NCBI GenBank assembly: GCA_009760855.2
Contig: WPIO01000009.1
Location: forward strand, 1,908,501 to 1,972,500
Direction: 5' to 3'
Length of the DNA: 64,000 nt
Source: Cristatella mucedo
Taxonomy: Eukaryota > Bryozoa > Phylactolaemata > Cristatellidae
The notes beneath the pieces were generated by a model. That model ran no database searches. It was not told the origin of the DNA and saw only the letters and a program-made list of their open reading frames with translations. The position numbers were made by a program, and so were the translations under genes. The first letter of the stretch is position 1; each line of letters begins with the position of its first letter. Of this stretch, positions 1 to 50,539 are shown in pieces.

Positions 1-1186
1 GGTTGCTTGCCATATTTCCATCGTTAGTTATTCAAACAGATCATTCAAGAAACCACGTACTTCTACCATGTAATGAGGCCGCTTTCGAATGACATCCACA
101 AACTTGCATGGCAACACAGAGAGGTGAGCTTCATCTCCCTGTTTAGTACAAGCCGAAAAAAGTCCAACCTGTTCGGGACTTTCTTTTTTAATGTGAAATT
201 CAGTAGACCTATTTTAGTAGACCTATTTTTCAAATAACTTGGTATAGGAAGATGTGAGAGTAAGCTGCAGAGTTGCTTTCGACGAGCTTCATCACCATCA
301 TCACCATCATCAGCAGCAGCAGCAGCAGCTTAGGGTCTTGGATTTTCTTGCCTTATGCTAACCAAACCACAAGGTGTAGCCGACATCCTTCCAGCTTCCA
401 ACATGCAGCTTGTCACACAGCTTGACCACCCGATCACGTAATGGTATCCAGAATGCACGAAGTGCACTTGTGGTACATTTAGACTGAGAGGCAAATATCT
501 AATTTGAGTACTATAAATGATGTCCGATAATGAATCGGACAGGTCAGGAAAAGCAGGTATACTCGGCAGCCAGCATAGAGTACAATGGATGAGTCATACA
601 AGCACATGAATCGCTCTGATCGTCGCCACGACCTCAAACATTAACAAACAAACATCCTCAGCACTTAAGTGCAACAGCTACAACCGTAAGATGACTCGCA
701 ATTAAGAGGGGCGACATGAAGCATAGAGGTTAGAAGGCAAACCACCGATCACCCTCGCATGTAATGAGGTAACTTTGTTAAGTCCAGCATGAAAAAGTTG
801 GAAAGACGACACAGCAAACCCCAACAAATAAGAGGGACGATAAAAATCACCACCGAGTCTATCGTGTGAAACCAACGATTGAATTTGTGAAAAACTCGCC
901 TCATTGACAACTGGAGGCCTGGTGATGATCCGACTCTAAGGCATACGGTCCAGTCTGCTTAGCCTCAGGCCTTCACTTTGGGTGCAACAAAACCATATGC
1001 TACTATCATCTGCGCTACACGAGAGGTAATCAGAAACAAAAACAAAAGGTTAGATGTACATGCCACCAAGTCATCAAGCCATTCATGTGCGTGCAAGCAC
1101 AATCTTTGAATTTACTAGCTGCTCGATTTTGCAACTAGACGTCTACTGCCACGAGGCCACACTTGCTGCAAACTTTTAGCACTTAC
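1..1186. other. left edge: last visible SPTLC2 intron, no exon found
   Basis: This stretch follows the last recognisable SPTLC2 exon on the minus strand. The next exon should begin by completing a split Ala codon and encode the conserved GFPATP and SAAHT segments of the alpha-oxoamine synthase C-terminus. I found no such reading on the minus strand here, so the terminal exon or exons probably lie outside the window. Only a short trinucleotide repeat stands out. Confidence 0.6.
289..330. repeat. (ATC)n-(AGC)n compound microsatellite
   Basis: About seven CAT/ATC-type triplets pass directly into about six CAG triplets. It lies in an intron or flank of SPTLC2, so it is not expected to be translated. 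Confidence 0.9.
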
Positions 1187-33082
<31,896 letters not shown>

Positions 33083-33369
33083 GTCGCACCACAACGGACG
33101 GGTCGGAGGCGTACGATTCGGGACCCAATTCCAAGGAACCGAGTGATAACCTTGACCTTTGATACACGGCTAAAGTTTTCACTAATACAAAAGTTGATCA
33201 TAAAATTGTTCTAAATAAAAAATGTATTATAAACCAAGCATACTTAACGCGATAAAAATTCGACAGCAGCTATAACGAGGTTTATCGCTCGTTATGTAGC
33301 TCACGTCACTGCGAGATCGGCGCTAACTCCGGCATTTCTTCCCATTCGCCGGTAGCTCACAGCCGCACC
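33083..33369. promoter_or_regulatory. candidate bidirectional promoter, SPTLC2 / reticulon
   Basis: The 287 bp between divergent start codons must hold both 5' UTRs and core promoters unless upstream non-coding exons exist. It has G+C-rich, CpG-containing ends and an A+T-rich centre (33170-33250). Visible short motifs are tgacctttga at 33153 (a nuclear-receptor half-site pattern) and cacgtcac near 33302 (CRE-like). No convincing TATA box at a usable position. Motif assignments are by eye. Confidence 0.6.
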
Positions 33370-42072
<8,703 letters not shown>

Positions 42073-43570
42073 TGTCGGATAGCAGTGGCCTGTTGCTGAG
42101 TCATCGATCGCTGCTTTGATTGCAATGACGTCCCTGATACTGCATAGTCACAACTGTCGTTGCAGAGTACCTTGTGCACTGCATTCTCCTTCATAATTTG
42201 CAAGTTGGCTGTACTATGAATTGTAGCCTCATGCTCAGCTTGCTGGCCATCTCTCACCTTCATATGTGTACCTGCCCCACTGTTTATTGTGTTCGCTGTT
42301 TGTCGTGGTACTTGACGACCATCAACCAGCAGCAGTCGTCCACCTGTCAGAATCTAGCATGCAGCCTATACTAGCCGGTACGGTATTTCTATGGCCATGT
42401 TCCTAGATCTTTTATATCAGTGTTAACCCATAAACTGCTGGTAGTGTCAAACAAGTGAGAAAGCCAAGTCATGCAAGCATTTGTTGCTGGAAGATGTCAA
42501 AGTGGTTGTTCCAAACATTGTGCTTTCTTGAACTTACTCTAATTACAGCCGTATTGGTTTGTTGCACAGGCTGACTCTTGAGGGCAGTACTTCGTTACTT
42601 TTTTTGGCTGCATTCTTAGTGCTTGCGACTGTTGTATCAGCAAAGTGTGGCAATTAAATCATGACTATCAGAAGTTTAACGGCATTTTGATAAACGGCTC
42701 TGCAGGCCAAAAAAAAAAGCTAAATTCAGTAACCTCGCATGGAATGGGTATTGGCTGCATTTTTAGACCGGGCGTGGTGGCATCGATCTTTTAATACAAA
42801 CGGTCCGGTTTTTTACGTGACCTCTCATTAAAGGTAGACCAAGTTATGGATGTGAAATATCTCATTCAAAGCTACATTAACCAATCCAACGTGGTTAATT
42901 TTTCCAGATTCTTCTTATTCTCTTTGAGGATTTGCCTCCATCTAAATTCCTTTAATTGTGTTAGCATGTTGGATCGTGTAAATGCAGCATCAGATTATGC
43001 AGTACAACATCAATAGATAGGAAGGGATTTGGTGTTGAACCTTTTTTCCTAGCTTTGCAGCATCCTGAAAGGTGCACGGAGATCTATATAAACACTGGTG
43101 GCTAAGGTAGTATTTGTTAGCTTGAGCAGTAGTCTTTGTATAATTTCATAGTAGATGGCTCGTTGGCGAATTTCTCAGTGTTTACACAGTCTCCTCAGGT
43201 CAACACTGAAGGCACATCTGGTCGAACTAAACCAGATTCATAGAGTGGCAAGCTGAGGCTAGTTTGAGGGTCCTCCTGGGGCGATGGGACTGCATTCGCG
43301 CCTGCTCGTGCAGAGAAAGAGAAAGTAGCTTGAGCAGAGAAAGTAGCCACCTTTCCAAGACGATTTGAGACCTAAGCAAGAGACGCCCAGACGAGACGAT
43401 CCTCGGACTTGCAACCAGCTTGGCTGCTTCGGCCAGCCAGTCCTGCACTGGAGTAAGGCAGCGCAGCAGCCACAGCTGGCGCCCACCTCGCTGCACCACT
43501 GCCCTTAGTGAGCCGAATAGGTGACTGCCAGACCGATCCGTGGATTCGCCGGGGGTTAGCAAAGCGTGAA
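42073..43570. other. reticulon 3' UTR and downstream flank
   Basis: A variant polyadenylation hexamer ATTAAA occurs at 42653-42658; the next AATAAA lies far downstream near 43879. A G+C-richer stretch at 43240-43560 has an open antisense frame without an ATG start or known domain. No other gene seen. Confidence 0.4.
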
Positions 43571-43949
43571 AAGCTCAGGATTTGAGTGAGCTACGCCCAG
43601 GTCCATTACCAGCTTGTTATCACAACTCTTATGAGTTTGTGATGGAGATGAGCCTGCGGTATATTTGTACATGACCGCGAGCTCATTCTATGCTATTTCA
43701 GTGCACCTGGTGTGTGCTTTCGCCTCGAATAGCTTAATAGTACGATCTCTGCCCTTGGTAAACCACAAGGCACGACGATTTCGTTGGCCAAGCCTAAAAG
43801 GTGCCTCAGTTGCAGGTGTAGCAACCAGGGGTCGTAAAACCACAGAACCTTGGTATCCTTTTTATGGGCTATAAATAATAAAACAATATAACAAACAATA
43901 ATATAATAAACAATAACATTTTATATAACCCAGCCCCTAGTGTTTTGCC

Positions 43950-44085
43950 TACGGTGCTCGAATTGTATGACTCGGTTCGCAGGTTGGATTCCTGCAGAAG
44001 ATCATCTTTTATTTACTCCAGCAATCATTAGAAGGTGGAGTGAAAACACGCTTTATTAATGAGGCTGTTGAATTACCAATAATAA
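43950..44085 (+). mobile_element. possible SINE-B fragment
   Basis: It has ggttcgcaggttggattcct followed by catcttttatttactccagc and ttaatgaggctgttgaatta, the order expected of SINE-B, but with substantial divergence. ATA-type simple sequence follows. Confidence 0.35.
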
Positions 44086-44229
44086 TAATGCATTTGTGGA
44101 GCCAGGGCTTTACTGTGCACGCGGCAGCACAGATTGAAGTGTCATGAACGTAGCATCAGCCTTCAATACGGTAATGCAGCTGTAGAGTCGGGTGGTATCG
44201 ACCACGCGTGGCATAAGGTAGCCTTGCGT

Positions 44230-44305
44230 ATAATAATGACAAACTTGATAAAGCCCCCGTGGAGAGTTCAATTTCTTTCTAGGCACTTTAAATTTGCTGC
44301 AAACG
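44230..44305 (-). mobile_element. LINE 3' tail fragment
   Basis: Minus-strand reading: gcagcaaatttaaagtgcct then agaaagaaattgaactctcc and gggctttatcaag. This is the terminal module of the L2-like LINE. Confidence 0.7.
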
Positions 44306-44734
44306 AAACACACTGGAGATAGTGACACAAGGCTGTGATATAGGAGCCTGCTGCTCTGTTGTCGCTCGGTTTGACCACGACGAAGCCACCGATCCTGCAT
44401 TGGCACAGTTTAGAAACAACCCAATGCACCGTATTCTCAGTCACGAATTGTACCTGCTTCACCGGGATACCAGAATCCATAAAGATAGGTGCAGGCCCAG
44501 CTCGTTTCTACAGGCGTGATCTTCGGCTGGCAGCAAACTTGAAGGGTCAGCCGTCATTTCTCGCTTTGAGTATGCTAATACAGCCGCCTACGTAAGCCAT
44601 AGTGCTTCAATTTTCAGGTGCATGCATTTCGCACTATTTTCTTAATTTGTGGGTAACCGAGGGGAGTTCAGCTAGAGTCGAGGTGCATATTTGTTTAGCG
44701 TGCTCTATACTGGAGTGCAGCACAACGGGGCAAG

Positions 44735-44895
44735 CTGCTGGGTCTTGGCCCAGGGGTTGGTACTGACTCTTCACCACACGTGGGTCGTGAATGATCGCGG
44801 GAGAACGATCCCTTGTTGCCCATTTGTTGCAAGTGGTGGTGATAGCCGCTGCTGAGTCTTGTCTCGCTATATAAATGAGGCTCCCGAACCAGCTA
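44735..44895 (+). mobile_element. SINE-B copy
   Basis: Head gtcttggcccaggggttgg, then cgtgggtcgtgaatgatcgc, cccttgttgcccatttgttg, gtggtgatagccgctgctga and tatataaatgaggctcc. Confidence 0.7.
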
Positions 44896-44899
44896 GCCT

Positions 44900-45640
44900 T
44901 GCCACGGTCACTCATTACTAAGTCCATGCACAAATCACTGCAGGTAGCACTGTGCAAAACATCCCATTCTCCACACTTCTCACGCCGGCCAGCCGGCAGC
45001 ACGAACCGCTTCCGGCTGGCATTCTCAAAACTATATGACCTTGGCCGCGCGTCAGTTTGAACGACGGATAACCGACCTTGTAAACGCGGCTCAACTCAGC
45101 CAGCGTGCGATGTGGCATTTTAGTCCTATCGAAAAAACCTTAAACTTAGCCATGCCTTTCATGCTCTACGCCGACGCGCCCAAAGCAGGAGCTGGACGGC
45201 CTTGCGTCGTAGGCGCGCCGAGGTGCCGCCGCAGGCAGAGGCTCACTCTCCCGCAGTCCTACGCGGTCTCTCGCCGTGCGGCGGCGATCGGCCAACCGAC
45301 AGACGAACGAGAGGACTCACTAAGCACGCACGTACCGCTTCGGCATTTTACTAGCTAGGACCACTTGTGCGTGCCGCTCAGGTGACCCGGGCGTGTTCAC
45401 GTCGGCGCGCATAAGTGCGTGCGTCTATCCAGCGTGTATTCACGCGCGAGCTTCGACATTTAGCCAGCGGACCCCTTCATTGTGACGTAAGCTTCTATCC
45501 CGCACTGCCTGGCCGTCCGCCAGCAGAAACCTCTGGCGACTCACACCGGGACCACGGTGTGCGGAAGGCGTGTCCTGAACGTTTGTAGCGTGTCCAGTTC
45601 ACAACGTTCTGATTTAAATTTCTGGCGGCCAGGGCTTGCC
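44900..45640 (+). promoter_or_regulatory. G+C/CpG-rich presumed promoter region of MAD2L1BP
   Basis: CpG-dense sequence rises sharply from about 45040 and continues to the start codon at 45641, in contrast with the A+T-rich DNA before 44700. Open frames here have no recognisable domain. Position and composition suggest the promoter and 5' UTR of the p31comet gene. No specific core element was identified. Confidence 0.5.
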
Positions 45641-45823
45641 ATGACTACAGCTACGTCCAAAACTTGCAACATAGACTTCGACGGCGTGCTGACTCGAGAA
45701 ACTTGTGCAAGTCTATCCGTAGAATTCATCTGTTATATACTATACCAGAGACAGCTGATTCCCATGACCTATCAGCACTTGCAGCGGGAGCTGAGCAAGG
45801 CAAATGGAGCAAATAAAGGCGTG
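45641..45823 (+). CDS. MAD2L1BP: MAD2L1BP exon 1
   Basis: The first ATG of the frame has G at -3. The exon contains CNIDFDGVLTRETCASLSVE and YILYQRQLIPMTYQHLQREL. The chosen donor is GTAATA after GGCGTG, leaving phase 0. The frame stays open for 93 more codons beyond it, but the second exon supplies the continuation of the family alignment. Confidence 0.78.
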
Positions 45824-48800
45824 GTAATATCTCAGCTTCATGCGGAAGCGCTGTGCCTGCCAAACTTGCGCTCTGCTTCGCGCCAGTTAGTCGTTGCGGT
45901 AACGCATAGTTATACGACGGTCTTATGGGGAACTATCTCCAAGAAAGCTTTGCTGCTGTACACCAATACCCGCTGTTCGTTGCGAAAAGATATCGGCCAC
46001 TGCGAGTCGATCTGTGACGGGCTTCCATGCTCTGACTTGCTAGGACTGGCCGCTTGTTTTTTAATTTTCGGTGCAAATGCGCTAAATTTGGTAGTAGTAA
46101 CTTAACGGCGAGCTGAAGCTTATGGTCTCAGCTCACATCTTATTCCGACCTTGATATTTCTGCCTCTGACCCGCTATGTCGACCGTGGTTGTGACGGCAA
46201 TGTCGGCATCTTGCGTAACTCTCTGGCCCCTGGTCTTGCCAATCTCCGATCTAACTAGCAAGGCAGAGTGGAACTCGGGGTAGAGCGATCTCATCCCAGC
46301 TGCTTTTAGGGCTCACGAGGATGTCGACGAGGGCAGTTGGGGTCTTTTCGTGGTTCACTATTGTAAATATGTCCGTGGCTACCGGTGGTACACTGGCAAG
46401 TTGGCCTACTTTCAGCTGAAGAATATTACCAAACTCGGAACCTGCTTAAATAGAAGTATGACAATCAAACTAGTTCAAGCGTTCGTTGCATTGCGTCTAG
46501 ATTATTGCAATTCTCCTTATTCAGGGACTTCCGGCCTGTGCCCTCAATCATCTGCAATTGCTGCAAAGTGCAGCGGCTCGTCTGGTCTGTCATCAACGGC
46601 ATGGCTGCCGCATCACCTCAATTCTGTCTTGAGCTACACTGGCTCCCAGTCAAGCAGAGAATCGATTTCAAGATCCTCAGTCTGGCTTACAATGTCACCT
46701 CACTCGCTTGCACCGCCCTTACCTATCCGACCTTCTCGCTCCTCCAGTGTCTTCTCGAGCCACCCACACGTCAGCATCTGGCTATCTCTAAATCGCTCGA
46801 ACTAAATTGAAATCTTTTGGTGATCGAGCCTTCAGCTCGTATGCACCGAAAGTCTGGAACTCACTCCTGGGTAGTGTTACTATCTGCAATGACCTTGTAA
46901 CCTTCAAGCCTTAGCTGAAGATTTGCTCTGCTCAGCTTTTCCTTTGCCCCCCAGTGAACTTGCTCGTTCGCAACCAACTCTGTGCGACATGCACGAGTGA
47001 ACTCATTACCAGGGGTATAAGAGCCCAGCAGCTATTATCCTCCTTGTAGCTGGCGATTTAGGATTGCCTGATGCAGGACTCGAAACCTCGAAGTGGAGTT
47101 ACGTCGGGTACTTTATCACGCACGCCACTTCCAACTGACCTGCACTGGCTTCCAGTTAAGCAGTGCATCGACTTCAAGGTTCTGTCACTCACTTTTAGGT
47201 CCCTTCACTCTGTGGCTCCAGCCTACCTATCAGATCTACTCCCTCACCAGGCTAAGCATCGTACCATCTGCTTTTCGGATCCTAATCGTTTGCCTATACC
47301 TCGTACGAACCTCGTATTCTTTGGAGACCGTACCTTTAGTTCGTATGCCCCCAAAGCTTGAAACTCACTTCCGACTAGCGTCACGACACCTCCCGACATG
47401 ACATTTAAAAAGAAGCTATAAACGCATCTATGTATCACAGCATTTAGTAGGTCAATGTGATTCGTCTTTTGTGTGCTGACACTGTGCATGCTGCCACTAA
47501 CCATATTTGTATGCTGACCCTGTGAATGTCACCCCTAACCATGCCATGATGGCACACTAGGTAAGGTGGTTGCTTTCAGAGCAAAGTTTTTATGCTGACC
47601 CACGAGGCCAAGGCCGTGGCTTGGCTCCTCCATACCTAGCTGAACTGCTTCACCAGTTTCAGCCTCCTCGTGCCCTCAGGTCCTGTATGGACGATAAATT
47701 AGCTGTTCCATCCCCCCTGCTTAAAGACCGTTGGCAACAGAAGCTTTAGCTCTACAAGTCCTAGACTGTGGAACTTGCTTCCACAATTCTTACGCAGAGA
47801 CAACTACTCTCCTGCTGCCGACTATGGCTCATCCTTTCCAGCGGTCCTGAGCTGCTACTTCCATGCTACTCACTACCTCAACTGCTCTCCTGACTCTGCT
47901 ATGCTTCCCACTTTCTCTTTGTTGCGTGAGGTGAAGTCTGTTAGCTACCGAATGCGTACCGAAAGCCGCTTAGGCTGTGAGTGTGCTATACAAAACTCTC
48001 CTGCATAACACCCGCATTGTCTTTGTGGAGTTACAGATGGAGACACATAACATTGCATTCATGACTTCGGTCCCGAGGTCGTGGGTTTGAATCCTGCTGT
48101 GTGTGATTCTTTATAGCAGCTGCAAGCGGTGGTGATAGCCATAGAGGCTCTTCTGTCGCTACACGAAAGAGGCTGTTAAATCAGCTAGTATTTTTTGTTG
48201 TGCTTGCTATCATTGAGCATGCTACCACTAACCATTCGATCATGCTTCCTTTGCAGCAAATGTAAGTTGGCTAGAAAGAAGAGTTCTCTGAGGGAGCTAT
48301 AATAAATGTAATAATAATATTGTTATTATAGGCTACCGCGGACAAGCTGGTGCGTGCATTTGTTTCTGTGCTCTTTATGTGTTTGCCTACGTGTGATTCA
48401 GCGCATTCATTAATCATCCATTAATCCGACCAAGGTCTGGCCGAGGTCGTGGACTCTACCCCGTGGCTGACATATATAAAGCGCCTGAATAAAGATTGGA
48501 CACAAATGAAATATAAGCTTTTTTTATAACCAGTGCCTGTGAGTTTATTCTTAAGTGCCCATACATACTTGCCTTAGCATGATACTTGGTTTACAGTTAG
48601 CTCTCGGCACCAGGATAGAGATTTCGCTTGGATAGAAATTCTTTGGGCACCATACAAAATAATTATTAGTATGGAAAAACTCCCAGTCGTAGCGCCATCC
48701 CCACTCTTGTTGTTTCTGACTGGTGTAGGCAGGCGTGCATGCACTCCGTGCGTGCATGTCCGTGCACACCGGCTGACCTATTCGTGCACACCGGCTGACC

Positions 48801-49740
48801 TATTCGTGCACACCAAAAAGCTCGTGCAGCAGCCGACCTGCTGCGCTGGTCAGCATCCACTAGCCAATCCACTCGTCAGAATCCAAGTGGATTGCAGTCC
48901 AAGCGAGCGCTTCGCTTCAGGCATCCAGCCTCCGCACTGCCACACGCTCTCGAGGCTGTCGCTTTTCCGCCGCAGGAGGGCCGAGTAGGCTTCGGCGCAC
49001 GGCCCACGTCGCCTCGCCTGAGACGCGCACAGCAGGCAATGGGCGAGCTGGCGCTGCTGCTCGACAGAGTCCGGGCGGCGTTCTGCGACTCGCTGCTGCC
49101 GGTCGGCTCGCTGCTGCTCACGCTCGGACCGTCGCCGATGGCGCCTCGCGAGGCCTACCGGCTCTGCTTTCCGGCCGACTGCGGCAGCGGCGGTACGTTC
49201 GCAAGCGAGGCGGACGCCCGGAGCACGCTCTTCCGCCATCTCGTCGAGCACGACTTCATCGGCTGCTTCAGCGTCGCTGCGCCAGCCGCCTCGCCGGGCC
49301 CGCTCAACGTCCTCGTCGAGGCGAGCCGCGACTCCGGTATCGACTGGTTCCATCCGTTTCCCGCCTTTCGGCTGCCGTCGAGAGGCAAGCTGTTCCACGT
49401 GATCATGGCCAACAGGCTGGCCAGCGGCTGTGGCGACTGGAGCGCCGTTCTCGACGGCAGCTCGTCGTGGCCGAACGTGTCCGGGATTGAGCCGCTGGAC
49501 TCGTCCGCTTCAGCCGCCGGCACTGCCGCTGCCGTCTGTGCACCGACGTGCACAGGCGAGCCGGCCGTTACGGCCGCTACTGCGGATAAGTGCGAGCAGC
49601 CGGCCGCTAGCTGTGGCGACGACTCGTCTTTGCATCGTCGGCAGTCGGCGGACGAGGGCAGCTTGGAGCACGATTTTGACTCGCTCGAGACCATATGGTA
49701 CCGCTCTCCGACGGCCTTCAAGGGTTTCCAGCACTTTTGA
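45641..49740 (+). CDS. MAD2L1BP: MAD2L1-binding protein / p31comet (2 exons)
   Basis: p31comet is a HORMA-fold adaptor that binds closed MAD2 and delivers it to the AAA+ ATPase TRIP13. This converts MAD2 to the open form and silences the spindle assembly checkpoint. Exons are 45641-45823 (61 codons) and 48976-49740 (254 codons plus stop), both boundaries phase 0, giving 315 residues. Evidence is colinear short matches with vertebrate p31comet: YQRQLIPMTYQHLQRELSK (human YQRQQLPLPYEQL), RRAQQAMGELALLLDRV, an LLTLG...PREAYRL segment, DWFHPFPAFRLPSRGKL (human DWFRPKLNYRVPSRGHKL) and the C-terminal IWYRSPTAFKGF (human IWFQAPVTFKGF). Human protein is about 274 residues. The extra length is a low-complexity insert before the C-terminal strand. 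Confidence 0.88.
46350..46990 (+). mobile_element. L2-like LINE fragment in MAD2L1BP intron
   Basis: Plus-strand pieces in different frames: LAYFQLKNITKLGTCLNRSM, VQAFVALRLDYCNS, then LHWLPVKQRIDFKILSLAYN. These are post-RT segments typical of L2/CR1-type elements. Frameshifts separate them. Confidence 0.85.
47085..47560 (+). mobile_element. L2-like LINE 3' fragment
   Basis: It reads LHWLPVKQCIDFKVLSLTFR, SLHSVAPAYLSDLLP and FGDRTFSSYAPKA, then the decayed 3' UTR with gacactgtgcatgctgccac. Confidence 0.85.
47545..47640 (+). mobile_element. SINE-B head fragment
   Basis: It begins atgatggcacactaggtaag, the same head as the copy at 15430-15612, and is cut off after ccacgaggccaaggccgtgg by LINE sequence. 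Confidence 0.55.
47640..48060 (+). mobile_element. LINE 3' fragment, 18620-type
   Basis: Close to the end of the 18620-20240 copy: tcaccagtttcagcctcctc, caggtcctgtatggacgat, cctttccagcggtcctgagc, ctttctctttgttgcgtgag and cttaggctgtgagtgtgct. Confidence 0.82.
48060..48200 (+). mobile_element. SINE-B copy
   Basis: It has cccgaggtcgtgggtttgaa, ttctttatagcagctgcaag, ggtggtgatagccatagagg and gaggctgttaaatcagctag. Confidence 0.7.
48235..48335 (+). mobile_element. LINE 3' tail with A/T-rich simple end
   Basis: gcagcaaatgtaagttggct, then agaagagttctctgagggag, and an aataataatattg-type end. A decayed copy of the terminal module. Confidence 0.65.
48415..48520 (+). mobile_element. partial SINE-A copy
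   Basis: gaccaaggtctggccgaggt, tcgtggactctaccccgtgg, then aagcgcctgaataaagattg and acaaatgaaat. Head and part of the tail are missing. Confidence 0.65.
48761..48814. repeat. 22-bp tandem repeat, 2.5 copies
   Basis: Units of cgtgcacaccggctgacctatt at 48761-48782 and 48783-48804, then a partial third. It lies about 170 bp before MAD2L1BP exon 2. Confidence 0.9.
48976..49740 (+). CDS. MAD2L1BP: MAD2L1BP exon 2 (terminal)
   Basis: It starts after a pyrimidine-rich CCGCAG acceptor with EGRVGFGARPTSPRLRRAQQ and ends at TGA after FKGFQHF. Codons have an extreme G/C preference at third positions, which marks the plus strand as coding. Long antisense open frames are shadows of this composition. The insert (about residues 218-298) is Ser/Ala/Thr/Cys-rich and has no counterpart in vertebrates. 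Confidence 0.87.
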   Translation, partial: EGRVGFGARPTSPRLRRAQQAMGELALLLDRVRAAFCDSLLPVGSLLLTLGPSPMAPREAYRLCFPADCGSGGTFASEADARSTLFRHLVEHDFIGCFSVAAPAASPGPLNVLVEASRDSGIDWFHPFPAFRLPSRGKLFHVIMANRLASGCGDWSAVLDGSSSWPNVSGIEPLDSSASAAGTAAAVCAPTCTGEPAVTAATADKCEQPAASCGDDSSLHRRQSADEGSLEHDFDSLETIWYRSPTAFKGFQHF

Positions 49741-50340
49741 GTGAGTCGCCGGCGACAGATGCATGCGAGCAGATGCATGCGACAGATGCGGATGACTGCT
49801 GGTGCTGACGTTGCTACGCCCACTTGCTATCACCTCAGCCTCGCCAACGCGGCACGTGCTCCACTGGGAACTTTACACCGTACGACGATGTTCGACCACG
49901 TGCAGTGACGTTCGCTAGAGCAAGGCACAGCCATCTATGCCGGCCACTCTGCTCTTTGCAGGCGCATTGCATCGTAGACGGCCACGTGTCCACGTGCGAT
50001 CGCGGAACTATCGCTATTGCGGAACTATCGCTATTGCGGTCTCGTTAATCAAATGAAATGCAATGGTGTGGCTCGGCGGGCGTGTGCCAAACTGAGCGCA
50101 CCTTCGTTTTTCTAGAAGTTTAGCAACTGGTGCAGCGCTGGCAGTGCTATCATTCGAGCTGGAATAGCAGTCTGTTGTGTTGGCCCATGGTATGGCAAGA
50201 CCCTTAGCTTGCCCCACCCTGCATTGCCTGCTTTGATGGTAACCCGGCCCACCAGATGTCAAAGCGATCACATTCACTCACTATTCGAAGGAAGGAGGAA
50301 GCATTCCTAGACCTATTTACAAATGCCGACGTGCATAAGC
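49741..50340. other. MAD2L1BP 3' flank
   Basis: Follows the p31comet stop codon. It has no AATAAA, and no further gene or repeat is evident before a SINE-B copy. Confidence 0.45.
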
Positions 50341-50344
50341 CCGT

Positions 50345-50510
50345 TGGGTCTTCTTAGCCAAGAGGTGAAGGTGCTTGCTCTGCACGACCTAGGTCGTGGG
50401 GGTTCGAGTCCTGCACTGGGGTCATTGCCCACTACAGGCGCTGGTCACAGCCGTTGAGGCTGTTCTACCATTATATAAATGAGGCTACTGTGTTAGCTTA
50501 ACCTCACTTT
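50345..50510 (+). mobile_element. SINE-B copy
   Basis: gtcttcttagccaagaggtg, gtgggggttcgagtcctgca (box-B-like), attgcccactacaggcgctg and tatataaatgaggctactg. Confidence 0.75.
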
Positions 50511-50539
50511 TGTCACGAGAGACTGGGGTGGCAAGGTGG

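Noticed and set aside
961-1020. Minus-strand stretch reading MIVAYGFVAPKVKA-stop, faintly like the GFPATP region of SPTLC2
   Set aside because: The available acceptors give the wrong phase for exon 10 and the flanking residues do not match; judged chance.
43227-43562. Minus-strand 111-codon open frame between reticulon and MAD2L1BP
   Set aside because: No ATG start, no splice support, no recognised domain; lies in locally G+C-rich DNA.
48850-49823. Long antisense open frames opposite MAD2L1BP exon 2
   Set aside because: Shadows of G/C-rich third positions on the plus strand, which alone matches a family.
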